52,783 bases of DNA, taken from positions 1-52,783 of the forward strand of contig JAJFTK010000002.1 of NCBI GenBank assembly GCA_021372945.1. The letters run 5' to 3'. The notes beneath the pieces are model-generated. The model saw only the letters and a list, made by a program, of their open reading frames with translations, was not told where the DNA came from and ran no database searches. Each line of letters begins with the position of its first letter. The stretch's first letter is position 1. The stretch is from Planctomycetaceae bacterium. Lineage in GTDB: Bacteria > Planctomycetota > Phycisphaerae > Sedimentisphaerales > Anaerohalosphaeraceae. The position numbers and the translations under genes were made by a program. Shown one piece after another: positions 18,224-26,252 of the stretch.

Positions 18224-18769
18224 ATGACGGACGCAAACGAAAACAGACAAGACGATACAAAAGAAAAAGCTCCCTTCGTGAAGCTGCTCACCGCCAATCA
18301 CGCGCGGATCTACGCCTACATCATCAGCCTGGTCCCCAACGATTCCGACGCTGACGACATCATGCAGGAAACCGCCTCGCTCATGTGGGAGAATTTCAGC
18401 AAGTTCGAGCCCGGCACCAACTTCGTTTCATGGGCTGTCACCATCGCCAAATTCCAGATCCTCAATTATCGCAAGCGCCATCGCCAGTCCCGCACCTTCC
18501 TCAGCGATAAGGCCTATGACCTGCTGATCAGCGAAACCGAAAAGCTCCAGGAGGAAGGCCTGGACCGCCTGCACGCCCTGCGCGATTGCCTGCGAAAGCT
18601 CTCTCAAAAGGATCAGCAGTTCATCCGTCTGCGCTATTATGAAGGCGCAAGCGCCAGGATCGTTGCTCAAAAAGTAGGCACCTCGATCGATGCCGTTTAT
18701 CGCAGCGGCGCCCGGTTGAATCATTTGCTCTTGAATTGCGTCCGCCGAACCCTTACGTGCCGAGGCTAA
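18224..18769 (+). CDS. ECF sigma factor of the planctomycete/verrucomicrobial type
   Basis: 181 residues. Region 2 is visible as HARIYAYIISLVPNDSDADDIMQETASLMWENFSKFEPGTNFVSWAVTIAKFQILNYRKRHR, shortened here to the marks DADDIMQET, FEPGTNFVSWA and ILNYRKR; region 4 as LRDCLRKLSQKDQQFIRLRYYEG with a helix-turn-helix after it. This is the pattern of the family found in Rhodopirellula and Verrucomicrobium. It directs RNA polymerase to a set of promoters when released by its partner. The FecR-like gene starts one base after its stop codon, so the pair is one unit. Its place between the GH3 gene and the LamG/GH genes suggests it controls this locus, which is an inference. Confidence 0.92.
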   Translation: MTDANENRQDDTKEKAPFVKLLTANHARIYAYIISLVPNDSDADDIMQETASLMWENFSKFEPGTNFVSWAVTIAKFQILNYRKRHRQSRTFLSDKAYDLLISETEKLQEEGLDRLHALRDCLRKLSQKDQQFIRLRYYEGASARIVAQKVGTSIDAVYRSGARLNHLLLNCVRRTLTCRG

Positions 18770-18770
18770 A

Positions 18771-20468
18771 ATGGAACCCCAGGAAAAAATCGATTTCACA
18801 ATTCGTTACCTCCTGGCTAAATCGCTCGAGGGAAGCATTACCTCCGAAGAGATCGATCATCTCAATGCGATGATCATTGAATACCCCATGGCCCGCCGCT
18901 ATTATGTCGAATATCTGCACATCCACGTGTCGCTTCGCAAATTGCTTCAAAAGGACCCCGCCGCGGTCAGCGCCATGGAAGATGAGATCCTTGACGATCA
19001 GCTTTGGCAGCAATTGGCGGTGCACGAACAGACCGCCGAGTCCATCGAGACGGCCCCCTGCATGCCCGTTGACGCGACGTTCCTGCCCGTTGACCCGGCT
19101 GCTTCAAAGAACCCGGCCCGGAGAGTAAGCCGCTTTACCTTTATTACGTTCGCTGCCTCGCTGGCCGCGCTGCTGGTGGTGATCATTTTTTTGAATCTGC
19201 CGTTCCTGGATCCGGTGGAGGTGGCCACTGTCACCGACTCCATCAAGGCCGACTATGCGGCCGATGCGATCGAGAAGGGCAGTCGATTAACCAATCGCAA
19301 GGGCCGCTACTATCTGCAGGAAGGAATTTCATCCATTCAGTTTGATTGCGGCGCCTCCGTCGTGATCGAGGCGCCTGCGGAATTTGAACTCAAGTCCGCC
19401 GACCGGATGATCCTTTTTTCCGGCCGGCTTTACGCCAGTGTGCCAAGGCAGGCCATCGGCTTTACGGTAAGGACCCTGGATTCAACCGTGATCGATCTGG
19501 GCACCGAGTTCGGCATGTTTGCCGTCCCCATGCAGGGAACCGAGCTGCATGTGTTCAAAGGCAAGACGCAAATGGCGCTGCCGCGCTCCAAGGCGATGCT
19601 GGTAACCGAAGGCAATGCCCAGCGGGTCGAAACCGCCACAGGCCGGATCCAGGCCATTGCGCTGGGAGAGGGCAATTTTGTTCTAAAGATCGATTCGAAA
19701 ACTAACCTGGTCTGGAAGGGCCGAGAGGTCATCAGCCTCAGCGACCTGGTCCTCGGCGGCAACGGCTACGGCTCCTCCGACAAAGCCGTTGCCAACTTTG
19801 ATCCCGCCACTGGAAACGCCGTGCCGTATCTGGTCGGCAAATATAACAAGTTCGCCAGCGACTACCGAAGCATAACAGGCACCCCGTTCCTGGATGGTAT
19901 TTTTGTCCCGAATGGAAAAAATCAGGTCGTCAGTTCCAAAGGCCACGTGTTTGTCGATTGTCCGCGGACAAGCGGAATGTCCTATCATGGACTGAGTTTT
20001 GACAAGAACTGCATGTATTTTCCCGCCATCCAGGATCGATACCTCGCGAATCGGCGTCTGGATTTCGACCAGTCCGCGATCTACATGCATGCCAACGTAG
20101 GCATGACGATCGATCTCAATGCCGTTCGCCAGGCATTTTGCGGCCAGACGCTTTGCACGTTCCGCACCACGGTCGGAACGGCGTTTTCAAGCAGCGCCTA
20201 CGGCCAATTCACATCGGTCCAGGAAGCGGCGCCGGTTTATACGGAGTTTGATGTTTGGATCGTAGTCGATGGACAGCTGCGGCAGAAATTCAAAAAAGTC
20301 AGATGGGACAGCCTGATCGATATCGAAGTGCCGATTGCATCCACCGACGGTTTCCTGTCGATCCTCTCGACCGATGCCCAGACCGTTCTGTCGGACGGCA
20401 ACCCGCCCACCCACTATGATCTCTGTGCGTTGGCGGATCCAAGATTCGAAGTACGGATTATGGAATAA
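18771..20468 (+). CDS. FecR-like transmembrane regulator with an extracytoplasmic beta-rich domain
   Basis: 565 residues. The cytoplasmic part (1-120) begins with a helical region (LLAKSLEGSITSEEIDHLNAMI) like anti-sigma domains. One membrane helix runs at about 123-145. Then comes a FecR domain (about 155-290; ESSIQFDCGASVVIEAPAEFEL, GTEFGMFAV, ELHVFKGKTQMAL). The C-terminal part (about 375-560; VFVDCPRTSGMSYHGLSFDKN, IYMHANVGMTIDLNAVRQ, EFDVWIVVDGQLRQKF) resembles NPCBM/NEW2 carbohydrate-binding modules in its layout. The protein is probably the membrane sensor and anti-sigma partner of the sigma factor just upstream. A sugar-binding outer domain would let it sense polysaccharide directly; this is inference. 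Confidence 0.85.
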   Translation: MEPQEKIDFTIRYLLAKSLEGSITSEEIDHLNAMIIEYPMARRYYVEYLHIHVSLRKLLQKDPAAVSAMEDEILDDQLWQQLAVHEQTAESIETAPCMPVDATFLPVDPAASKNPARRVSRFTFITFAASLAALLVVIIFLNLPFLDPVEVATVTDSIKADYAADAIEKGSRLTNRKGRYYLQEGISSIQFDCGASVVIEAPAEFELKSADRMILFSGRLYASVPRQAIGFTVRTLDSTVIDLGTEFGMFAVPMQGTELHVFKGKTQMALPRSKAMLVTEGNAQRVETATGRIQAIALGEGNFVLKIDSKTNLVWKGREVISLSDLVLGGNGYGSSDKAVANFDPATGNAVPYLVGKYNKFASDYRSITGTPFLDGIFVPNGKNQVVSSKGHVFVDCPRTSGMSYHGLSFDKNCMYFPAIQDRYLANRRLDFDQSAIYMHANVGMTIDLNAVRQAFCGQTLCTFRTTVGTAFSSSAYGQFTSVQEAAPVYTEFDVWIVVDGQLRQKFKKVRWDSLIDIEVPIASTDGFLSILSTDAQTVLSDGNPPTHYDLCALADPRFEVRIME

Positions 20469-20557
20469 TTTCGCGCGGCGCGGCGTGCTGCCGTGCTCGG
20501 TTGGTTGGTTTTGGAAGATGTCATGAACTTTATTTGGAATAGAAAGGAGAAATTGTG

Positions 20558-22660
20558 ATGAAGAAGTTAGCGTGTTTTTTGATCCTGGTTTTGGGATTGG
20601 TATCTGCCGGCTATGCCATGGATTCTCTGCTGATCGGCAATTTCGAAGATCCGATCTCGAGTGACCGCTACGATAACTGGATGAGCGATCCTGTGGATAC
20701 CCCCGTGACACAACCTTCCGCCGCCGTGACTCTGGGCGGCAAAGCGCTGCAGTTGGACGATGCCGATGGCGGTGACGGCGCGACGTTCAGCAAACCGTTC
20801 GGCGAGTACGGCAATACGGTGGAAGGAAATATCTACTACCAGGCGCTGCTTAATCCCGGTGCGGTTCTCGCCTTCGACGTGACGGCGATCGCGGGCCAGG
20901 TGGCCGACGGCTGGGCCAGCATCCGTCCGTTCTGGAATTCCGCCGGCGGTTGGGGCCAGGATTATGGTCAGGAACAGGCTCTGACGGTTGACGGTCAGCC
21001 GCATACTTACTTGTTCAATATGAGCGCCGACGCGGTTACCGCGCTTCAGAACTCGATCGGCGAATGGGGGTACAACCTCGGATTCATTCTGAACACGGGC
21101 GCCGGATCGACCACGATCTATGTGGACAACATCTGGCTCTATCCTGAAGGTCCCGTTGCCGACCTTTTTCCGCATAGCCCGCTTGTTGACCCGGTCGCTG
21201 ACATGGTCAATCTCGTTACCAACGTGACGCTTTCCTGGAAGGCGGCTGACGACCCCAATAGGGCCACCGCCAACAATGTCCATCCGGATATCGTGGATCA
21301 GTACGTGTTTATGTCAACCGCGACCGACCCCAACCTGTTCTATGTCGGCGCTACCGGTGTTGACCCTGGTATAGAAAACCCGGATTCGTCCTATGGGCCG
21401 ATTAACAATTTGCCGTTTGAAACAACGTATTACTGGGCCGTCGTCGAAGCGATGAGCGGCTACACACAGGCCCTGACCCCGGGCGTCAGCACCATTGGCG
21501 ACGTTGACCCCAATAACATCATTGGCCCGACGTGGCACTTTGTGACGCTTTCAACCTCGCCGCAGATCATCGCGCAGCCGGTCAGCACGCGCGGGCAGTT
21601 GGGCCAGCCGCTCTCGCCGGCCTTTACAATCACAGTGTCCAGCGTCACGCCCGAATCCTATCAGTGGTATGCTTCCGCCGATGCCCTCATCGACGACTCC
21701 GACGTGGCCTTGTCCGCCGGAATCACCAACGTCCTGAGTTTTAATTCCCTCACGACCGGCGCGCAGAAATATTATTATTGCAGGGTCACCAATAGCTCTG
21801 CGACCCCGGTTGATTCGGATGTCGTGAACCTTGTGGTCGAACGCAAGGTCGCCGAGTACCTCTTTGAAGGCAACCTCAACGATACCAGCGGCAGCGCCCA
21901 AAACGGTACTGCCGTCAATGGCGCCGTGACCGCGGCCGGCGACAGCGTCCAGGGGACCTCGGCGCTGGTCCTCAACGGAACCAACCAGTATGTCACGCTT
22001 CCTATCAACGGATTCCCGCGGGCCTATCTGACCGGAGCCAATGGGATCGGCGGCGGCTTGGATATCGGCTCCATCATTTGTTGGGTCAAAGCGACCAAGA
22101 ACGGGGCCGTCCTGGCCAACCATAACGATGCGGCGGCAACAGGCTTCCAGCTCACCGTCGCCGACGACATCGGCATGCTGGTGCGCCGCGAAACCGGCAC
22201 TGCCTCCTCCGTCGCCAAGGCCCAGGCCATTGTCGGCGACGGCAATTGGCACTTGATCGCCGCCACCTGGCAGTTGGGCTCCGGCGGCCAGATGCGGATT
22301 TACGTCGATAACGCCGAAGTCACAAGCGTCGCCTCGACCGGTGCCCCGTCCTTTGCCGCATGGACCCGCAATATCCTGCTCGGCGCCAATCGCGCCAACG
22401 AGGCCGACCGTACCGTCATCGGCAGCTATTTTGGCGGAAAGATCGATAACTTAAGGGTTTACAACTATGTCTTGACCGCGGAAACGATCGCCCTGGAGTA
22501 CTACAACGTCACTGGCAAACAGACCTGTCTGAACACCGCTTTCGAGGGTAGCGGCTTCAATGTCGATAATACAGGCAGCTCCTACTGCAGGGTCGATATT
22601 GCGGATTTTGCTCAAATGGCGGAGAGTTGGTTAGCAAACGGTTTTTATCCGGCATTTTAA
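20558..22660 (+). CDS. Secreted LamG-domain protein with Ig-like domain and dockerin-like tail
   Basis: 700 residues from the ATG after AAAGGAGA (20542-20549). Signal peptide about 1-20 (cut near SAGYA). Residues about 25-200 form a carbohydrate-binding-like beta-sandwich (LLIGNFEDPISS, TTIYVDNIWLYPEG). Residues 210-330 look fibronectin-like; 333-430 Ig-like (QPVSTRGQLGQPLSP, YYYCRVTNSS). A LamG/concanavalin-type domain fills 432-650 (AEYLFEGNLNDTSGSAQNGT, WHLIAATWQLG, GKIDNLRVYN). The end (FNVDNTGSSYCRVDIADFAQMAESWLANG) is a single dockerin-like repeat of the type common in Phycisphaerae. It has no catalytic motif; it probably binds polysaccharide or anchors at the cell surface. It follows the sigma/FecR pair by about 90 bases. 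Confidence 0.85.
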   Translation: MKKLACFLILVLGLVSAGYAMDSLLIGNFEDPISSDRYDNWMSDPVDTPVTQPSAAVTLGGKALQLDDADGGDGATFSKPFGEYGNTVEGNIYYQALLNPGAVLAFDVTAIAGQVADGWASIRPFWNSAGGWGQDYGQEQALTVDGQPHTYLFNMSADAVTALQNSIGEWGYNLGFILNTGAGSTTIYVDNIWLYPEGPVADLFPHSPLVDPVADMVNLVTNVTLSWKAADDPNRATANNVHPDIVDQYVFMSTATDPNLFYVGATGVDPGIENPDSSYGPINNLPFETTYYWAVVEAMSGYTQALTPGVSTIGDVDPNNIIGPTWHFVTLSTSPQIIAQPVSTRGQLGQPLSPAFTITVSSVTPESYQWYASADALIDDSDVALSAGITNVLSFNSLTTGAQKYYYCRVTNSSATPVDSDVVNLVVERKVAEYLFEGNLNDTSGSAQNGTAVNGAVTAAGDSVQGTSALVLNGTNQYVTLPINGFPRAYLTGANGIGGGLDIGSIICWVKATKNGAVLANHNDAAATGFQLTVADDIGMLVRRETGTASSVAKAQAIVGDGNWHLIAATWQLGSGGQMRIYVDNAEVTSVASTGAPSFAAWTRNILLGANRANEADRTVIGSYFGGKIDNLRVYNYVLTAETIALEYYNVTGKQTCLNTAFEGSGFNVDNTGSSYCRVDIADFAQMAESWLANGFYPAF

Positions 22661-22671
22661 AATAAAAACTG

Positions 22672-22700
22672 TTGCACTATCAACTTGATTATCGTACAAT
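22672..22700 (+). promoter_or_regulatory. Possible promoter of the pseudopilin gene
   Basis: TTGCAC, a 17-base spacer, then TACAAT. The -10 box overlaps TTATCGTA (22689-22696), which is one half of the 18-bp palindrome found before the GH2 gene at 28136. A leader of about 100 bases with an imperfect hairpin (CTTGG...CCAAG) precedes the ATG at 22805. Confidence 0.4.
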
Positions 22701-22804
22701 GATTGAGAGCTTGGGTCAAAGGGTCCAAGCCCTATACCAAAAAGGCCTTTTAAGTCTATTTGGACCGAAAGAAGTGGCAGGCTTAAAAATAAAGGGGAAC
22801 AGAC

Positions 22805-23650
22805 ATGCGCGACCGAAAAGGATTTACGCTGATCGAATTGCTCGTGGTCATTGCGATTATCGCCTTGCTTTTGTCAATCATTGCTCCGGCATTGAGAAAA
22901 GCAAAAGAATCCGTATGGAACGTCATCTGCCGCAACAACCTGAGAAACTACGGATTAGCAGGCATGGCCTATACCCAGGAAAATGCGGCCATTTTCCCCA
23001 ATGCATGGGGCTCCATCTACAAATCCATCAATGACGCTCGGCCCCGCGAATGCCAATTTCATGATGAAAGCAAGAACCCGTTGAAACGGCCGGAATTGGC
23101 CGGCAAGTTATGGAATTACCTGGGCGATCAGGACAAGAGTCACCTCTGCCCTTTGTTCGATCGTTTTGCTCACACGAACCATGTTTGCACGCAGCCCGGT
23201 CTGATTCCGATGGAACCCATTTTTGGCTACAGTATGAATGCCATGCTGGGCGGTTTTGAATTTGGCGGGGCCGCCGGCGGTGTTTACACGCACGTGCTGG
23301 TCGTCAAGGTCAACGAGATTCATTCGCCTGCGAACATCTTCTTCTTCGGTGAGGAGAACCCATGGACGGATGCAGTTACGGCCAACCGATACTCGGCGAC
23401 CTTGAATGATAATGCCCTTTGCGGTGCACCGGAACATCCCTCTAAGGCCGCGGCCTGGGACGGATATTCTTTGAATTACTCAGGCAAGCTTCTCGACTCT
23501 CTTGCCTCGTTCCACAAGACCACCTTTGATAAACGCAATGACGGTGAAAGCAATGTGGTGTTCATCGACGGTCACGTCGATATGGCGAATTGGAAGGACA
23601 CTTACCGCCTTTCTCGTTGGACCAATAAGATGCCGACTCTGCGCAAATAA
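22805..23650 (+). CDS. Type II secretion/type IV pseudopilin-like protein (prepilin N-terminus)
   Basis: 281 residues. A short basic leader (MRDRKG) is followed by FTLIELLVVIAIIALLL and SIIAPAL, the prepilin peptidase and N-methylation signal, with Glu at position 5 of the mature protein. The rest contains MAYTQENAAIFPN, GYSMNAMLGG, IFFFGEENPW and, near the end, VVFIDGHVDMANW. This architecture (long globular part ending FxDGH) is common in planctomycetes and Lentisphaerae, where dozens of copies occur and often sit beside carbohydrate-active genes. Its function there is unknown; a surface-exposed minor pilin is a reasonable guess. It lies between the LamG protein and the GH51-like enzyme. 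AGGGGAA precedes the start. Confidence 0.88.
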   Translation: MRDRKGFTLIELLVVIAIIALLLSIIAPALRKAKESVWNVICRNNLRNYGLAGMAYTQENAAIFPNAWGSIYKSINDARPRECQFHDESKNPLKRPELAGKLWNYLGDQDKSHLCPLFDRFAHTNHVCTQPGLIPMEPIFGYSMNAMLGGFEFGGAAGGVYTHVLVVKVNEIHSPANIFFFGEENPWTDAVTANRYSATLNDNALCGAPEHPSKAAAWDGYSLNYSGKLLDSLASFHKTTFDKRNDGESNVVFIDGHVDMANWKDTYRLSRWTNKMPTLRK

Positions 23651-23687
23651 CCGCCGCAGGCTGGTCCTTTAGTTTGTGGGGAGGATA

Positions 23688-26165
23688 ATGAAAAACTGCT
23701 TTTCACAGCGCGTTGTGGTGCTTTTTATTTTCTTTGTTTTAAACGTTTCGACTATCTTCGCTGCCGATGTGACCATTACTGTCGATGCCGCCTCGCCCAT
23801 CCGCACCATCCCCATGACAATGTACGGCGGCAATCTCACCGCCTGGGACGGTGCCCAAAGCGGCTCCAACAGCACATTTAACAACCTGCTCAAGGCCTCC
23901 GGCCGCAAGTACCTGCGCTGGCCCGGCGGGTCCTGGGGCGACGCCTTCCTCTGGAACGACATGGAAGGCCCCAACAACTCCAAGACCTGGATCGTCAGCT
24001 ACCCTGAAACCCTCAACCTGCTCAATATCCTCAGCCAGCCCGGCCAGACTGTCCCTCCCACCCTCCAGCCCATCGTCAATTTTCCCGGCTACTGGTTTGA
24101 CACGCTTCAGGACGATACGCCCGGCGATGAGACCAACCTGAATTACGCCGTCGCCCATCGGAATGCCGTCAATGCCGCCGCCGCATGGGTCCAGGACCAG
24201 ACCTCCCGAACGCCCTGCGCCCAGTATTGGGAGATCGGCAACGAAACCGGCGGCCCCTGGGAAGCCGGCTATTTCGCGACCATCAGCGGCACCTACTACG
24301 GCAATTATTTCGCGGACTTCTGGCTGGCTATGAAGGCCGTCAATCCAAACATCAAGATCGGCGCCAACGCGGAACCCTACCACGGCCTGCAGCCCTGGGG
24401 CTGGTACCAGGGCTACTGGACCTACGATACGCTTATTGCCGCTGCCGCCAAGAACGCCATCCCCGATTACCTGATCATCCACCAGTACCCGGGTTCCTAT
24501 GAACCCGCCTCCTACAACCCCACACTTCTGGCCGATCGCGTCAATGACATCGCCCAGTTCACCGCCAACATGGACGGCATCGTCGCCAATGCCCTGGGTC
24601 CCTCGCGCGTTGGCCAGATCCGCTATTGGATGACCGAATGGGACGGCGGCAACGATGACGATGATGCCTATCAGCGGCGCGAGGCTTATGTCAATGCCAT
24701 GTTCCACGTTCAGTACATCATGGAAATGTGCAAATACAACTGGGAAGGCTCCAACGCCTGGGCCCAGTGGGAGTACGGCAGCAATTATTTCGTCTATCCC
24801 GTCTGGTACGTGCATCCGCTGCTGATCAATTGTTTCGGCCGCGACATGGTGCAATCGTCAGATACACATTCTCTGGTTCGATCCTATGCCGCTTTGGATG
24901 ATCAAGACGATCTGACGGTACTGATTGTCAATAATTCCCCAACTGCCTCATTAACGGCCGATATCAACATCTCCGGCTTCCTGGCCGGAGCGGGCGGCCA
25001 GCGCTGGATGACCGAACCCGCCGGCACATTGGTCACGGGCGGCATCAATAACCAGGACCTCAATAACATCAGCATCAACGGAACCGTTCATCCGGACCCG
25101 TTAACGGTCAGCTCCCTGCCCTCTCAGAATTTCATCTCCGGCAATAGCTTCAGCTTGACCCTTCCGGCAAGTTGTATCATGTTCCTCAAGGTCCCTGCCG
25201 GCACAGGCGACCTCACGCCGCCGGCCGCGCCGACCGGGCTGTCCCTGGATCTGACCGGCATCGCCGCCGAGCTTAATTGGGACGATAACAGCGAACCCGA
25301 TCTGGGCGGCTATAACGTCTATCGTTCGACAACTTCCGGCGGCGGCTATGTCAAGTTGAACGGTGTGATACTCACCGCCTCACAGTACACCGATTACACC
25401 ACAGTCGGCATGCAGACCTATTACTATGTCGTCCGCGCGGTCGATACCTCGTGGAACGAATCCGCCAATTCCAACGAACGATCCGTCTCCATTCCGCGCA
25501 CCGCGATGGGAACGATTCTTCGCCAGTGGTGGACCAATGTCCCCGGCACCGCCGTCAGCAATCTCACCTCCAACGCCAACTACCCCAATAATCCGACCGG
25601 ACTCCAGCAGATCAATCTACTGGAAGCGCCGATCAACTGGGCCGACAACTACGGCACGCGCATTCGCGGCTATGTTTATCCGCCGGCAACAGGCAGCTAC
25701 ACCTTCTGGATCGCCGGCGATGACAACTGCCAGCTTTGGCTCAGTACCAATGGAACGGCCGCTAACAAGGTCCTCATCGCTCAGGTCTCCGACTGGACCG
25801 ACTCCCGCGAGTGGACCAAGTACGCCTCGCAGCGGTCTGCCGCGAAAACTCTGCTGGCCGGTCAGAAGTATTATATTGAAGTGCTGCACAAAGAAGGCAC
25901 CGGCGGCGACAATATCGCTATCGCCTGGTCGGGACCCGGTATTGAACAGCAGGTGATTCCAGGTCGATATCTTTCGCCCTGGCTCACCGGATTATACGGC
26001 GACTTCGACGGCAGCGGAGAGGTTCTGCTCAATGACTTTGTCGAATTTGCCGATGCATGGCTCAGCGGCAATTGCGCGTTGACCTCCGGCATCGATCTCA
26101 ATGGTGATTGCTTTGTTGACCTCTACGAATTCGCTTCCTTCGCCGCCAACTGGCTGTCGAACTGA
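23688..26165 (+). CDS. Secreted GH51-like (clan GH-A) glycosidase with FN3, PA14 and dockerin-like tail
   Basis: 825 residues from the ATG after GGGGAGG. Signal peptide about 1-25. The catalytic barrel (about 30-390) has LRWPGGSWGDAFLWND, as in GH51 LR[FW]PGGxxxxxYxW; acid/base E186 in EIGNETGGPW; IIHQYP; and nucleophile E317 in WMTEWDGG. A beta-sandwich follows to about 510, then fibronectin type III (511-605; NVYRSTTSGGGY), PA14 (608-757; YTFWIAGDDNCQLWLS) and a two-part dockerin-like end (769-825; GDFDGSGEVLLNDFVEFADAW, then DLNGDCFVDLYEFASFAANW). The likely activity is alpha-L-arabinofuranosidase, but GH44- or GH39-like activity cannot be excluded by eye. Cohesins are not seen, so the tail may serve cell-surface attachment. 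Confidence 0.78.
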   Translation: MKNCFSQRVVVLFIFFVLNVSTIFAADVTITVDAASPIRTIPMTMYGGNLTAWDGAQSGSNSTFNNLLKASGRKYLRWPGGSWGDAFLWNDMEGPNNSKTWIVSYPETLNLLNILSQPGQTVPPTLQPIVNFPGYWFDTLQDDTPGDETNLNYAVAHRNAVNAAAAWVQDQTSRTPCAQYWEIGNETGGPWEAGYFATISGTYYGNYFADFWLAMKAVNPNIKIGANAEPYHGLQPWGWYQGYWTYDTLIAAAAKNAIPDYLIIHQYPGSYEPASYNPTLLADRVNDIAQFTANMDGIVANALGPSRVGQIRYWMTEWDGGNDDDDAYQRREAYVNAMFHVQYIMEMCKYNWEGSNAWAQWEYGSNYFVYPVWYVHPLLINCFGRDMVQSSDTHSLVRSYAALDDQDDLTVLIVNNSPTASLTADINISGFLAGAGGQRWMTEPAGTLVTGGINNQDLNNISINGTVHPDPLTVSSLPSQNFISGNSFSLTLPASCIMFLKVPAGTGDLTPPAAPTGLSLDLTGIAAELNWDDNSEPDLGGYNVYRSTTSGGGYVKLNGVILTASQYTDYTTVGMQTYYYVVRAVDTSWNESANSNERSVSIPRTAMGTILRQWWTNVPGTAVSNLTSNANYPNNPTGLQQINLLEAPINWADNYGTRIRGYVYPPATGSYTFWIAGDDNCQLWLSTNGTAANKVLIAQVSDWTDSREWTKYASQRSAAKTLLAGQKYYIEVLHKEGTGGDNIAIAWSGPGIEQQVIPGRYLSPWLTGLYGDFDGSGEVLLNDFVEFADAWLSGNCALTSGIDLNGDCFVDLYEFASFAANWLSN

Positions 26166-26182
26166 CTTCATCTTCGGTCGTA

Positions 26183-26204
26183 GGGCAGGCCTCCGAGTCT
26201 GCCC
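26183..26204. repeat. GGGCAGGC-type hairpin repeat
   Basis: GGGCAGGC-CTCCGA-GTCTGCCC, 8-bp stem with one G-T pair, preceded by GTA. It separates the GH51-like and GH9 genes and resembles the copies at 6540 and 8745. Confidence 0.7.
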
Positions 26205-26252
26205 CGGACCTGCATAACCCAGTGTTATGGATCGAAGAAAGGATTGCCGAAA

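Noticed and set aside
20558..26165. A cellulosome
   Set aside because: Dockerin-like tails are present on two proteins, but no cohesin or scaffoldin is seen, and the GH9, GH31, GH3 and GH2 enzymes have no tail.
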